From: Hyparrhenia diplandra | Lineage: Eukaryota; Streptophyta; Magnoliopsida; Poales; Poaceae | NCBI GenBank assembly: GCA_015847255.1 | Contig: JADLZK010004599.1 | Coordinates: 1 to 64,000, forward strand | Direction: 5' to 3' | DNA: 64,000 bases | In this document: in pieces, positions 12,787 through 26,800 of the stretch | Layout: each line of letters begins with the position of its first letter | Position numbering within the stretch: the first letter of the stretch is position 1 | Translations under genes and position numbers: made by a program | Notes under the pieces: model-generated | What the model was told of the DNA's origin: nothing | Database searches by the model: none | The model's input: the letters and a program-made list of their open reading frames with translations, nothing else

Positions 12787-15655
12787 TCAAAAGCCTTCAA
12801 CGCTAGACCTACGCATAATAGGGGGTGTTTTCTTCATAGAGCTTACACCAGGATCATCCAGAGTAGAAGAGCATGTCCTTGGATGAAACAAAGCAGACGT
12901 TGATGACCTTGGTGAAATCAAGTGTTGGTTATGTGAAGGCGGCGACGGAGAGAAGGTTATGACAGGATGTTGAGGCACAATTCCATTGAGGGATGTAGAT
13001 TTTGACATTATTTTTCTTGGTGCTGCAGATGGTTCTTTCAGAGGATATCTGCATGGAACCTTTATTTCCTGGACTCTTGCTAGGGCCTCCACAACATCCC
13101 TCATTGTTGGCCTCTCTGATGGATCTTTCTCCAAGCATTTCAGAATGATGTCTGCTACTATCCGAGCAGCCTTTGTTGGAAAGCGCCCCTTTATACGGGA
13201 GTCCATGATCAGAGATAGGCGACTATCATCAGTAAGGAAAGGCCTGCTCCACCTGACAATATTTGCGTTCTTCTTTGGAAGAATTGGCATCAAGGTTCTT
13301 CCTTCCAGTTATTAGCTCCAGTAACACAACACCAAAGCTCCAGACATTGCTCTTGGGAGTGAGTAAACCCTTCTCCAAGGTCTCCACCGAAAGGTTTGCT
13401 GCAGACTGAAGAAAACAGATCTCTAGTTAACAATATGATATCATCAATTTAAACATACAATGCAGGTTTTATATGAAAATATTATACATACATTCTTGTT
13501 ATCTGAACCCAATGTTACTTATAACAAAAATATAATACATACCCATGCAAACTTATAGTGTTGAGGATACTATTGGCAAGTTTGGAACCAAATTTTAGGG
13601 AATGAGATATAAGTTGTGCTGCCACTCAAGGGACAACATAAAAAATTCTAAATTATATTTAGTCATACAAGAACATACCACAGGTGCATTAGATATCTCC
13701 TCAGTATTGAAGCCAACACAACCATATCCTGAGAGCTTAGCAGTGAAATCTTTATCTATTTGGATGTTCAAAGTTGAGAATTCACTGTACATGGCCTGAA
13801 AACAAATGGAAATACAAGTTAAATTCAGCGGCTCGGTGCTGTAAGATAATTTGGTTGAAAGCCAAGTAAAAAATTGAAACCACAACTTTTGCATAATGTC
13901 ATAAGGCGACAAATCAAGTAACATGGTTTTACCTGAAAGGGTCCTTCATCATGCAAGAAAGCTAGACCTCTGGCGGCGCCAAGGGCAACCTTCAAACGTT
14001 TAGACCAGTCCATGAAACGACCATCTGGTCTTCCAAAGAGTAGCTTATCTAAGCTCCCATGATGAAGCCGTTCATAGACCAACATCCTTTCACTAGAATC
14101 TTCTTTTTGCATAATAGCCAATCAGTTTACATAAATTGGTATGCTGAAGCGATGCCAATGTGATCGCTTGTGTTTTAAACTCCTTCAAACTCTGCAGGTG
14201 ATAAACAATACATCAATATACAACCATTTCCCAAGTAAATATATCAATATACAAAAATATTATGTTTTGCACAACAGCAGAATAATGAACTAGACAGTAA
14301 ATATACAACTTAATAACCTTGATCGACACATCAGCGAATTAGCAGCCTATTGTAACGTAAATATGTCCAATTGATCATTTATAATTTTTAAGCTACAACA
14401 ACCATTTCAAGCTAGCAGCTGCATTTTACTCCAAAATATTTCCCAAGTGGGTATTAGACCAAAGTTCTCTACATCAAGGACGGCCACACATTTAAAACTA
14501 AAAGCGCAATAGAAGGCATGAAATCTCAAAAACCAAAATAAACGTTTACAGGGCTTGGGGCAACATAAGAACTGACTGGAGACAAAACAAAGAAGAAATG
14601 AGAAAGAGTACAGAAAGCATGTTGCAGTAAATAGTAAAGGAAGGATCGACTACACAGTTGCTTCAGAAACATGTTACCTAACCCCACACTTGCTGCGGTC
14701 CAAATTAGCATTCAAAAAATGGAATGGCATATTAAATATAGGCCAGCCTAGCATATGTCAGTACAGTAGCCATTTGAGCACATGCCCACAAAGTGAGTCT
14801 GATCCTCTAGCCTGAACTCAGATCCTTAACAGAATAATTAATGATGTAGAATTACTGAATGGTATGTCCATGAAGTATCAAACTATGTCATAAAAACACC
14901 AGACACTATCGGCAAGCTGACCAACCTAGAAAGTTGGGGGGTGCAAGCAAGATCATGGCTTAAAATTGGCCTTAAAAGCAATTTGCAGATCAATGGCTGA
15001 GAAATATACCTGACTGGATGGGAGTAATCGAGCTACCGTTGCTTCAGTGGTCTTTGTATCGACAAATTCATCCCTAAATGTTGCCTTGTATGATGTTGAA
15101 CCAAGTGTTTCTGAAACACACTGGTCACTTGAAAACCATTGGCAAGCAGACGAAACCTCCTCGTAAGAGAAGATTCTAAGTCCATCAAATTTCTTTGGAG
15201 GCAATGGGAGTGGGCCGGACATCTCCAGTGGCCCACTTACGTTGCTGGCTTTGAAGCTACCAGAGTTCCTAAAAGAATGTCCTTCCGGCGAAGGAAGAGG
15301 AAGGGGCAAAGGATTTGAAAAGCGATGCCCCTTTGTCGAACCTTCCTTATCCCTGGAGTCGTCTTGATCTCGGTATTCGGCATATGGAAAGCCAAACTGA
15401 TCAACCACAATAAGGGATGATGGAGCAGACAACACGCGAGCTCTGCTGTTTGAAACTTTATTTGACGACTGGGATATCTTAGTCCTGTTCCTGAAACTAG
15501 GAGGAGCTGATTGCAAAAGATGGCACATGAACCTCTGGCTCCGGAAGTCTTGAGGACGTGCTTTCCCTTGCGTCAACCGATTTCTTGCTTGGAACAATAG
15601 GGTTATCAAAAGGGATTTTCTTCTTCTTGGATCTGAGAGCAGTGAAGCAACCCAT
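12787..15655 (-). CDS. Receptor-like cytoplasmic kinase, predicted pseudokinase; frame broken three times
   Basis: Four exons by splice sites and homology: 15010-15655, 13933-14191, 13679-13795, 12787-13405. The start is chosen at 15655 because it gives Met-Gly-Cys, the usual RLCK acylation signal for plasma-membrane attachment. About 545 residues: a Ser/Pro-rich N-terminal region (to about 150), a kinase fold from FSYEEV, then a Ser/Pro-rich tail ending SSVEGF. Kinase subdomains are recognisable (ERMLVYE, GARGLAFLHDE-like, KSNVWSFGVVLLELITGR, DPSERPTM). However, the HRD loop reads MYSEFSTLN, DFG reads GYG, and the VAIK lysine is not evident (ATVARLL), so phosphotransfer is unlikely. A signalling scaffold or decoy role is inference. 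One-base insertions at about 15515-15518, 14104-14108 and 13262-13266 interrupt the frame; removing them in silico restores exon phases. It may be a pseudogene, or the breaks may be sequence errors. Confidence 0.82.
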
Positions 15656-16423
15656 CATTGGTACAGCTCGGAGAATTCCTGCATAATTCAGAGAGAAAAA
15701 TCGAAAGTTATGACAGATTGCAAAATTTAGACAGATCCGTGTCACGCTAATCACCACAAAACTTATGCGACGTATCAGGTTTGGTATCTACTGAAGCTAA
15801 ATCCTGAACAACAGACAATGCAAAATGCGTCAAGCTATTTTGCAGGCGAAAATTCCTAGACGGATCCAGCTGGATGCATGGGTATTCCCAGGAATGCCCA
15901 ATTATTTTGAGAAAAAAAATGAGTATATGTATGATGGGATCCCATGTACAGTATGATATACATGGTTTTCAAGTCGTCGCCTAGGCGTCCAAATCCTGAG
16001 CGCCCCCATCGCCACGACCAAAATCCAGCAAAGCAAAAGAGGAGGCGAGGGAGAAGAAAGTGGAAGAGCAGAGGAGGACCAGCAGGGTTTGGGGACCATC
16101 GGCTCCCATGGCCATGGCAGCTTCCTCACCGGCCAACTGCAGAATTAGTGATGTGAGAGTGGCAGCAGCAGGCCACAACAGCTCTCGATCTGCATAGAGT
16201 GGAGAGAGATCTGCAACGGGGGCGCATGGGAGAAGGGAAGGGGAAGCGGCAGGGAGGACCGGAGGAGAGGTGCCGGCTGCCGGGGGGCAGAGAGAGAGAG
16301 AGAAAGAGGCGGCACCTGATAGAAGCAGCAGCACAGCATCGGCGGCGGCGGCCCACCAGTTGTTACCTCGTCGGAGAGCAAGAGGGGCGAGAGCGGCACC
16401 TTATAGACATGGCCTGCTCGGTT

Positions 16424-16434
16424 GTCTATATAGG
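16424..16434 (-). promoter_or_regulatory. Putative TATA box of the kinase gene
   Basis: The minus strand reads CCTATATAGAC here, about 770 bp before the ATG. A 5'-UTR intron is implied by an acceptor (TATGCAG) just upstream of the start codon near 15675, so transcription could begin near 16395 in the purine-rich leader. No transcript evidence is available. Confidence 0.45.
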
Positions 16435-16444
16435 CTTCGGGCTT

Positions 16445-16645
16445 TCGGGATGTTTTGGTGAAATATTTTGGCTATTTTTATATATATTTAATATAATTAT
16501 TGTTTTATTGTGGACTAACTAGGCCGAAAAGATTAAATGCTTGCACTTTCTAGTTTAATTGTGCAAAGAGTTTTTTTTTTTATCTACATCTTATGCTCCA
16601 TTCATGCGTAAAACATTCGAATGACGAATACTATAGCACTTTCTT
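16445..16645. mobile_element. MITE-like remnant, copy 1 of a family seen three times
   Basis: Shares with 37190-37345 and 55925-56145 an ordered set of words: GTGAAATATTTTGG, CTA(G)GNC-AAAAGATT, a T-run followed by ATCTACATCTTATG or ACCTATATTTAATG, and CATTCATGCG-like ends. AT-rich, non-coding. It lies immediately upstream of the putative kinase promoter. Confidence 0.55.
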
Positions 16646-17004
16646 CTTGTTTTTTTTTTTATTTTTTCTACTTTCTTCACATTACAACACTAAAGTTCTT
16701 CGTAATCATTTAGGTGTCAACTAGTCTATTGAAAAGGGTGGCTCGTCACGAATCATCATATCGCCTTAAAAATCATGAATATATAAACATGCGCAAATTA
16801 TACTATGTCCAAAGTATCTTTTTTTTACCTTTCCTCATAAGATTCTAAATTTCACTCAAACACAAAAAAAAAGTGTGAACATAATTTCTCATTGTCCACT
16901 TCGGACTCCTCAATTTTATTGCTCTCATACCGCATCGAAGATTCAACAATAATTTGTCAAGGTTATTTGTTGTGTGCCTCCATCTCTCGATCTCATGACC
17001 TTAA

Positions 17005-17943
17005 AGGCTGCGTTTGGATGTCTATATTGAAGGGCTTGGCATTGAATTGATGTCAATAACAAATCAGCCTTCACATTGCATTGGGACTCTACGATTCAAT
17101 TCATTTGTTTGGATGGCTATTGCATTCACGTGAGGCATGGAGTCGGTGCTTCGAAGCGAATCGAATCTGATGGCGATGCAGAGGTCTCGTTCGTCTTCCT
17201 ATCGCCCTAATACTCGTCCGCCTCTCAGGCCATATCGGCCGTGTGAGGAGGCCGATTGACCCCTCCAGCAATCGCCCGCCCGGCGCTATCCGCGGCGGCT
17301 TTGCCCGGCAGTTCCGCAAACGGCTCCTCCGCCCGGGTCACATCGCCGCGGTGACGGCAATCGGCCCCAGGGAAGCGGTGGTGTTTGGCGAATGGCCCTA
17401 GCCGTTAGGTTCCATGGCGGGTCTGCGACGCCTGGCCGCCGCGATTTTTCAACCCGGAGGCTGGACCAAAGAACAACGAGATGGAACTCCATGTTCATGA
17501 TGATTAAACATGGGCCGTCATGGGGGAGCTCGAGGAGGGGTCACCTCCCCGCCTCCGGCTTCTTTTCACCGACGCTCGGAGGTTTAATTTTCTCGTGGAA
17601 GGTTGGTGGATTTGCGGACATTTGGCGGTTTTTAGGCGGCGGCCAATATGAGCGGGAGAGGGGAGCAAAGTTACGGCAAGGGGGAGCAGCCGGTGAGATT
17701 GGGAAGCGCGCAGAGGAAGGGGAGGGAGGAGAGGGCGCTGGCGCCAATTCCCCCAATACTGCGAAGGGTCGCGGCTCGGTATTGCGGGCGAACGGGGCGC
17801 AGTTCTAGCCAATTTCCTAAATTTACGTTAGGCATTGAAGTTCATTTCCAATTCCAATGTCTAAGCCATCCAAACAACAATATTTGAGGAGGCCAATGCC
17901 AATTCAATTTATGAGCCCCAATACCTACATCCAAACACAGCCT
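17005..17943. mobile_element. Nested terminal-inverted-repeat element with GC-rich cargo
   Basis: The outer ends AGGCTGCGTTTGGATG (17005) and CATCCAAACACAGCCT (to 17943) are inverted repeats with one mismatch. A second, perfect 14-bp pair lies inside: TTGTTTGGATGGCT at 17105-17118 and AGCCATCCAAACAA at 17864-17877. The ends are AT-rich, while 17150-17820 is strongly GC-rich and unlike its surroundings, as if captured from gene DNA. No transposase is encoded; open frames inside show no domain. A clear target duplication was not found, so the superfamily (PIF/Harbinger, hAT or MULE) is undecided. Confidence 0.65.
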
Positions 17944-20100
17944 AAGATTTAACGAGCTAACGAGGACACATATCAAAAAGGGAGTTTATAAAGGAAGTCA
18001 TCCACCATGTGTTATGGCAGGCTAATCAAATTTGACGGCTTGTGCAGTGGCTTCTCAAACTCACACCCACTAAAGAGCCGCTTCACATGAGAGGCCGACG
18101 AAGGATCCACACAAAGCCCCGCTAAAGGCTCCATGCGAGAGGTCCCTTGGTGAAGATCAAAGTCTCTATAATGAAGGGTCTCTAACGAAGGTCTCATGCG
18201 ATCGGGGGTCTCCGAGGGAGCGGTGGTGTTCGATTGTTTACCACCGAATGGGCTCAAAGTTGATATCGTTAGGTTTGAATTAATGGTAATGGCAAAACAA
18301 AAATTAGGAAGATAGCAGTACCTTTTTTATAGCAAAGAAGGGTTTTTATAACTCTAGGTGGCATTAAAGATTTTGATATTTTTTAAATGGATTCTCTTAA
18401 AACAGGCTGCATCGAAACGACCAATATCTCTATGGGATGTAGGAGTATCCTTTTACAGATGAGCTATTCAAATAAGCCAGCCGGTTCATCTTCATGTTCA
18501 TGATGATTAAGACATGGAGATCCGCACACTACAACACACACGCACACACACACAAAAAAGGACATACAAACTCATTTGGTTGGGTTTCTTAGGTGAAAAA
18601 TATCCATTAAAATCCTCGCTTTTGGGGGTATGGATACTCATTTATGCACACTTATCACTCGAGATAGTTGATTTCTAATAAGAAAAAGGCTACTTGTAAT
18701 TCTTCTCTAAATTAATGTTATCGTAGGAGTAAAACAGTTTTTCTTTGACGTTTAATTTTCTCATTGGAAAAGTTGGTGCTTTTTTGCTCGTTGAAGAACA
18801 TTGGGCCAGGTAGTTGTAGTAGTTAGTTCTCTTGTTTATTTGGGAACTGGAAGCTATACCGATGTTCCTCTCTTCAATTTTGTTAGTTCTTTATTTGGAA
18901 AGTTAGAAGGCTATATCGATGTTACACCTCTCTTGTTTTTTCCTTTCCTACTAATACGATATCAACAAACTCGGTACCGTGAAAAGTGCCGTCTTGGCTC
19001 CAAAGTTGGTGTTGACGAGTCAGAACTAGCTCATCAATTCAATCACCTCTTCTCCGTTCTATATATACGAAAAAAAACAATACTCCCTCGTTCAAAATAA
19101 GAATATTGATTGTTCCTGTCGCTTTATTGTAATATAATAATCTTAAAACGCCTTGTTCTTCATTTTTACGTGAAATTAAAGTAATAAACAAGAATGTCCT
19201 ATGTATTGACGTGGAAGAAGCACGTTGCTTTAGCCGTCTATGAAAAGGATCGCGTGCTGGCATCTTTTGTTGAAGTCGTGGCTGCGCCGATATGCCTCTC
19301 TTGTTTTGACTGAACGGAAGGATCCAAACCTACCTTGGAACACACAACTATCGTCTCTAGAAACTATCAAACAGAAAAATTGCTCTCAAAACGCTAGAAC
19401 AGCATGAGGTGTTGGCCAGTCCGGACACTGACGTGAACTGATTAAGAATTTGCGCTTAGCATCAGCAGCAGCTAATACGTTTGACCAGCTCATGTGTGCC
19501 TATAAGGGTGTAAGTATTCGCAGTATACTGGCAGTCTGCAGTGCAGCTAGATTTTTTGCCTGGCACCTACTAATGATCTAAGCGTACGATTTAAGCTAAA
19601 CTAAACAAGGTGGAGTACGTATTGACGAAACCTACGAGATTTCCATGCATTTAGCTAGGTCAGACTGACTCAGCCGCCAAATCCAGCGCAAATTGAATTT
19701 CAGAATAGTTTCAGCAGAAATTTCTGCAAGAAAAAACGTAGTACTGTACTGGGGTTTTCAGAGTAGAATTTTCCACAAGTCCAAGCGAAGGCGCATGTGA
19801 TCGGCGGAAAAGTATTATCCCGAGGACCAGGATGCAAATGCGCGGCGCATGCGGAAGGCCCCTCTCCATAAATAAATCAGTCAAAGCGAGAGAGAGGATG
19901 GGCAGGCATGCATTCAAGGGAATATCCTATTCCGAGGGCCGTACCGTATACTACAGCTCTACTACTGCCATGCTACTCACTCCGGATCCCTCCTACTACT
20001 CCTACTCTGGTCAGGTCTGTGGAGGTGGCACTGGGGCCCACGAGGATGTTGACAGGCCAGTCAAAGACAGAAATTTAAAAAAAAAACAGATCAGATGAGG
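17944..20100. other. Intergenic DNA, no supported gene
   Basis: A degenerate CA tract lies near 18536-18554. 19081-19200 starts with ACTCCCTCGTTC and looks like one end of a decayed Stowaway element. Nothing else is supported. Confidence 0.45.
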
Positions 20101-23100
20101 AGGGTCTAGTTTTCCAAGGGCGTAGTTGGAGTCAAAGAAAGGGAAGGGACGATGGGAACGAGGCGTTTGACCGCATCGTACCCGTCCGAACAGGGACCGA
20201 CGGTGGTGATCGGCCCTAGCGCCGCACCGCGGCCCCCACCGGTCGGTCGGGAGTAAAGCTCGAGGAGGAGGACCACGCGCGCGCGCGAGCATTGATGGAT
20301 GGCCATGGCCTGGCGGTGGCGGGGCCGGGGCGGGCGGGGACGGCATGCATGATTGGGCAATCATCCGTGACTCTCGCACGGATCTCGAGGCGAGGCGTGG
20401 CGAGGAAGGAGCGCACGCACCGAGCACCGTGACACGCCAGCATCTGGCTTGGGGCTTGGGCGTGTCCAACTGGGTGACCAATCGGGCTAGACTCGGTAGT
20501 TTATATTAGCCTTGTGGTAAATGTTGCTATTTGGCTACACGCTACCATTTGGTTGCTAAAGAAGATTGGCAGTGGCGCATGAAAAATGAACCTCGCGACA
20601 GAGTTGGTGTTCATTTGGTGTTGTCCTGGTTTTAGATGCCACAGCCGTGACGCCGCCGTATATGGGTGTGTGGCAGGCTGTCCTACGTAACAAAACAGGT
20701 TTCGTTCACATCTAGTACTGGCACATCTACCGCCGTACCAGTACGGCGCGCATCTCATCATGTGTTCACAGACTCGTGCATTGCGTGTCACAAAGATACT
20801 CCGCGCTTCCAGTCGTGTGCTTATCATCACTATAATAAAATCCAAAGCACGAGAATGACTATAAAATCCGCGGTTCCAGTCGTGTGCTTATCACGACCAT
20901 TTGTTTTCGTCCGCGGCTACGGCAGTTGTTGCGGTTCGTGTGGTGGCACCGCCGGACCGTTCGGTGTAGTACGTGTCAATGAACTCACGAGCGTCACCGT
21001 CGCCGTCGCACCGTTCCCGTGTGAGCCGTGGCCATGCTTGGATTCACACACCCCTGTGCGTGCCTGCGTGGTTCCTCTCCCTCCGGTCTCCACGGCTCGG
21101 CACCACTCGCCGCTGCCCCGCCGTCTCGAAACCGATCATTTCACATGGCTTTTCTTCGCGCTCTGGAGGCGCGCGGGCGAACGCTGCCAAATGCCCAAGC
21201 CGCTGCGCTGGACGGAAACAGAGATTCCCTAAAAACTTCCGTAACGCAACATTCTTCGCCTGGTTGCCAGCGGTTTCCGGGTCCTTTTCTCATCGCCCCC
21301 CCCCTCCCCGGGTGGCTGGCAATAGCTAGGAACAAGAGAACGAGCGTTAATTTTCGGGAGTGTGACCTTCAAGTTTCCGCTGCGTTCCACGGGTCGTTCT
21401 CTGCTCACGTCCGTGCTGTGGTGTGCTGTGGTGCTGCTGGCATCGATCGGCATCCATGCAGCCGGACTGCCGGACACCGGGCGTGGAGATTTCCAGCAGC
21501 AGCCACTGGTGGTGGGTGCTTCACAGTAACGCAGACGCTACTATCCTCGTTGAACCGTTCCTGTGGCAGCAGGACTCTCTCTCAGCTTTGGATTGGAGGA
21601 AGGCTCGCGAAGAGAACGATGGATGGATGCCTCGATGCATGACAGCATCATCAGCATATTATTCTCCTGCTAGTCCAGCCGTATTCCTAGAGGGTCACTG
21701 TCCGTGGATTCTTCGGTCTACGCAGTGGTATACATGCTCGCTCTGGTTTCTTTCCTTCGTGGCAGCGTTCTTTGACGTGCGGTACTGTCGTGAATCGCAT
21801 GGCAGTACGTAGCAGTAATCCATTTAGCATCCTTTCAGGAACTGGCAGACCGGTGGTGAGTTTCACGGCCGTGGCTTTCTGATGACCAACGACAACACAG
21901 AGTAGATAGACTATCGGTCAGGTTCAGAATCATTTGTATCTATCGTATCGTATGCAACTCTGACGGGTCCGGTCCTTGCGCCACGTTCGTTCAGTGTCCG
22001 TGACGCATGTTTTTCCGTGATAAGATAAGTAAGTAAGGTGAAGGAAGATAAACACGAATTGGAAACCGTAGTCCAAGGTCCAAATCCTAGTCCTTGGGGT
22101 CAACAGGCTCGACTTGCTGACCGGCGGCCAGAATAACCCAATCCATGCTTCCATCGATCGATGCCAAGTTTGAAACGAAACCGGCTCGATCAACCCCCTC
22201 TGATTAGTCGTCAGTTCGTCACTGTTGATTATATTATTATATTCTCTGAACCTGCTGCGTTTGCCTGTTTGGTACGGCGTCCTCTCCTTTCACACGATAC
22301 AGTATAGACTACTGCTTGCAAAGCATATCGTCGATTAGCTAGAGTCGCTGCTGCTTGGCGTTGATGCGTCCCAAAGAGCGCAAACGATTTACACGTACGC
22401 AGCCTGTGAATTGAATCAGCCGTGTGAACCGTGACTACTTGAACAAGCTGTGGGATAACAGCTACTGAAGTCATCGCGTTCCCTTTGCGTTTCTGTTGTT
22501 TCTGCATAATCCGCGCCGCGGTACAGGTCAGATGATTGTTTGAACTCTCAAGACTAGACAAATGCATGCATGTGGCAAGGGATTGATTCAGATTCTGAAT
22601 GGAAGGAAGAATTGTATGGAGGGTCTATCTAAACCGTCTTCCCTTCTTCTCAGGAGAACCGAGAGCTGGACGATTGACTGAGCGGACAGGACCGACGAAA
22701 AATACCAACATCATCGAAAATAACGGCGCATCTGAAGCTGGAACCCAAACTCTTCCATGACAGAATAGCCAACCGTTCAACAATTTTCGCTGGAGGGGAC
22801 TACGTAGGGTTGATCAAGATATGGTTTAAGTTTCAGCTTCACTGAAACAATAGACCATCAACGAGTCCGTGTGGTTGACTGGCTGTTGCTGTAGTGCAGA
22901 CTAGAACAGGCGACTCAGTTTCAGCTCTGATGACAAGAATAGGAGATAAGTCGGCCATTGGGCCGGCCCATGGACTTGAAGCCTCAAAATTTGGCCGATC
23001 TAGCAAAAGAGAGGCCCGTGGATAGCAAACCTTATTTTGGGCTGAGCACTGTTGGAAATACCTTTTTTTGTCGCAAATATACAAGGCAAAAATAAAAAAA

Positions 23101-23837
23101 GGCTACCTTTTCAGTTTTCACGTTATTATCAGCCAGAAGATTAGGACCCTCTCTCTCTCTCTCTCTCTCTCTCTGGAGAGAAATCTCCGGACTCTTGTTA
23201 AAAATTCCGTGAGCTTGAATACCTCTACTTAATGTAGACGGGTAAAAACAGAGCATGTTATCGGCGACAATAATACTAGCACTTTCACATGTGTGCAAGT
23301 GCAACTATCTGGCTTTGAAAAGATTAGATTCAGATACTGGATCCTGCACATCAGCTGCTCTGTAATTCTGGGAAACCTAAAACTTTTACTTAATTTTTAT
23401 CACAACTTGTTTGGACAAACCTCATCTACCTTTCCATTCGATGAAATTCATCCCGCAAATGAAACATGCGATCGCTTTGCATAACACACTAAAGCTAAAT
23501 ATTTGTATTGATTCTCACTGTAAAAACTATTCGGGAACCATGTTTTCTTGCATCATAATTCCTCATCACAATTTTTTTCTTTCCCAACCACATGTCTTCG
23601 TTGGTTTAGTTCCACGATAGTCGATGTATGTCAGTTGATGACAAAACTGTAGTCCGTGGACTTAGTGCCAGTCTAACATAATTGATGATAAAAATCAATG
23701 TCGTATTATAAGTTAGCCATGGACGGAGAAAATAAACATTGCAAATCAACATGGCTTCACCAGTTAGCTTGGGGCGAAGATCTGTTGGCCTCATTTGCCA
23801 CGGGACCAACTGTTTTCCGTATCATGAATTGCCCAAA
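20101..23837. other. Mixed GC-rich and AT-rich intergenic DNA
   Basis: 20100-21800 is GC-rich with overlapping open frames on both strands (for example 21028-21642 plus and 20011-20481 minus). Their products are composition-driven, lack domains, and cannot be joined by plausible splicing. A 28-bp near repeat containing TTCCAGTCGTGTGCTTATCA occurs at about 20807 and 20874. A (CT)n microsatellite lies near 23150-23174. The region could hold an unannotated non-coding transcript; nothing shows it. Confidence 0.4.
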
Positions 23838-26800
23838 TTACCGCAGTACACTTCTGGTCTTTGAGTTGGTGACTGACTCAATAAGCCGGTACATCCATCG
23901 GTCAAGCATTCCTGTATAGCAAATATCATTAAGAGCTTTGTAACAAGCAATTAATTATAACAGTGGGATTTATTTTCTAAGTTCTGCTGTCAGTACCAAC
24001 TTGCATGCAATGCAAGTGATGCTGTCAGTGAAACTGAATCAGGAAAAAAAAAAAGGCAAAATCGCAAAGATAGACCAGAAAATTATTGGGTGCAAGCTAA
24101 CCTGTCATGGCAAATGTGCCACCAAGGACTGCACATAGACGTGTTATAAAATGAAGGAAGTTCCTTCTTTCCTCTTTGATGGTGACTGTAATTGGTGAGA
24201 GATCATACAGGAAGTAAACCGCTACATGGAAAAAAAGATTAGCTTTGAGAAGAGATAAAGATACCATGCTCGACAGGAGGGGGGGGATAGTTACCTGGCC
24301 AAGCCCTGTCAGTTGGGCGAATGGGAAGAAAATACTCCGTGACAGAAAACTGATTTGTTGGCAATACTTTCTTTGATAGATATTTGTACTCAGTCGGAAC
24401 AACCTGTATATCAATTGGACAAAAAGTAGAGAGCTTTATCACAAGCTATTATAAAATCGCACAGGAAAATAAACTAGGAAGTACCGAAGTATCCACACTA
24501 CGGATGTTGTGGTGTACTTGATCAAATCAACTCAACAAACATTAGCTCGTTCAAGATCGGAAATATCAATTTTCCTTTTGCCCCAATTGATGAACTCATA
24601 CTGTAATGTAAATGTGAATGTTTGACTGTTTGTGAAACTGCAAGGCTTTATTTGCTATATTTCCCTAAATGTTGCGACTTGGAAGCTTTTTCATGCACAC
24701 GTTACAAAGGCTAGATGAATAGCAACTCACCTTGATATAGTATTTGAAGGTTCCACTTGTGTCATGAAGTATCCTTGAAGTATCATCCAGTGGGTTATGA
24801 ATTCCCGGATACTTTGGGCCAAATGACAGCTCGTGGATAACATGACTGACATTCACATGGCTTGACCCTTCAAAAATCTGCATATACATATCGGTAACCT
24901 ATATTAAATAACCAGTTGAAAAATACATTGATAATGTCAATTGAAGTACAAGATTGCACACGAGCCCTCTGTTAAGGGGGGGGGTAAGGCCAGAAAGCAA
25001 ATCTGCCTGTTTACATAAATAAAAACATCAAAAAATCAACAAAAATTATGATTTCTTTAATGCAGATGAAACTGTTTCTATCCATAAAAACTGACAGAGC
25101 TTGCAAAGAAAAAATATTCTAATTCGTGAAAATAGCTGTGAAGTGGCATATGCCCAAAGAAGAAAAGAAGATACTTCATTTTGCTTCAGAGGAAAGACTG
25201 TAAAAAGTACAATGCCAACAGAAGAGCCTGGGAAGAAAATCATGGTTATTTCAGTATCATGTGATGGTCAGAATAAGCTGATGTTCCAGGGACCAAATAT
25301 CTTTTGTTCCAGACAGTTTTTGGTAGTTTCCTAGTTCACTTGTTATTTTTCTCTCTTTTTATTCTCATTTAAATTTAGTGTTTTGAAGAGAATTTAAGTG
25401 TTTTTCTAATAGCACAGATTCACTAGCATTATTAGTTAAGTTGTTTGAGCAGCTTAGACTTTAATCTTATGTAAAGAAAGTACACATACTTCATAATCAA
25501 AATTTACAAAGGGTAGAATAACTTTAAGTGTCTGGAATTTAGGATTAATGACCTTTTCAGCAACAAAGATGTTCAAACCATGCACTGAGATATGGAAGTT
25601 ACCAGCTACCCTCTGCACATCCAACATCCCATAGACCTGTGAAAATTGCGGGCATAGTTTTATTAGCAATGCCATAAAATGCAATTCACAATCACAACCT
25701 GTAATACCATTCTGTAAATTAAACAAGAACCAGTAGATGAATAACATACTCTACACCCTTCCCCATTTTCCAGTGCTTGTTTGACACTCTTGATCATTTT
25801 TCTCTGCTTCTTCGTCGAAGGTCTGTTCATGCTTCTTTTGTTCATCGTGATGCTCCTGGCCATGGTCTGTTCATGTCCAACCATCATATGAGATATTCCA
25901 ACTGAAACATCTTTGGTCCAACAATTTAGTCATTATTATTGTATACAGGCCATGACAATCAAGACTGAGAAACCATGCTTCTCTGTCAGTTATAGATTAC
26001 CAAAAAGGTGCCATTTGTTTCTCTTTTAGGGAAGGGAACAGCTAGGACTTCCAGCTTCTATGGAGGTAGGCTCTGGGTTGAGCCTGAATTGCCAGGGTAA
26101 CCAACACCACCACATGTTGTATTTATAACTAATATCAAAGACAGCAGGAACTCTTCCAATGTTTTTGTTTACTTCCCACAATTGCCGCACACCCCTCCCT
26201 GTCCCATGTGACCTGGACTCACCATCCGTGCTGATATGAGTTACAACAGCACGTGTCCAGCAACGGTACAAAGTCCCATTCAAGACAAATTGCAACAGAT
26301 GATATAATAATTGAATAAATCTCCGAGCCGAAAATTGCCCAGCGTTCCATTGCTATGAGCGGATATATTTGCTAGTTGGGTAAAATAAGAAAAGGAGATA
26401 CATGCTGCAGGTAAAAAGTATTCATATGGTAATTATCACTATTCTATGCTTTTTCTTTGTCCTTGCAGGAAGAAGAGTATACCATGACCGTGATGTGCCC
26501 CATGCTCCTTTTCAACTAGGTCAGACAAGTACTCTGTACCAATGATATGGCCATACTTATCCAAGCGAAGCTGTATTACACAAATATAAAGGAAGAGAGA
26601 AAATATTAGACATTAGAGGAAGGCAATAGAACATATTTTTACAAAACATAATACAATTTTTGGTGGGATTGGGAAAACTATTAAACTTGCAAATACATAT
26701 GAAAGGTATTGTTTACGCTGCACCAAGACAAAAATCAAAGCTTGTAAAAGTAAATATCCTCTACATTTGTACATTAACATGTAAAAAATAACTTGCCACC

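Noticed and set aside
20011..21812. Several long open frames on both strands
   Set aside because: GC-rich composition keeps multiple frames open; no domains, no conserved splice structure and no shared product.
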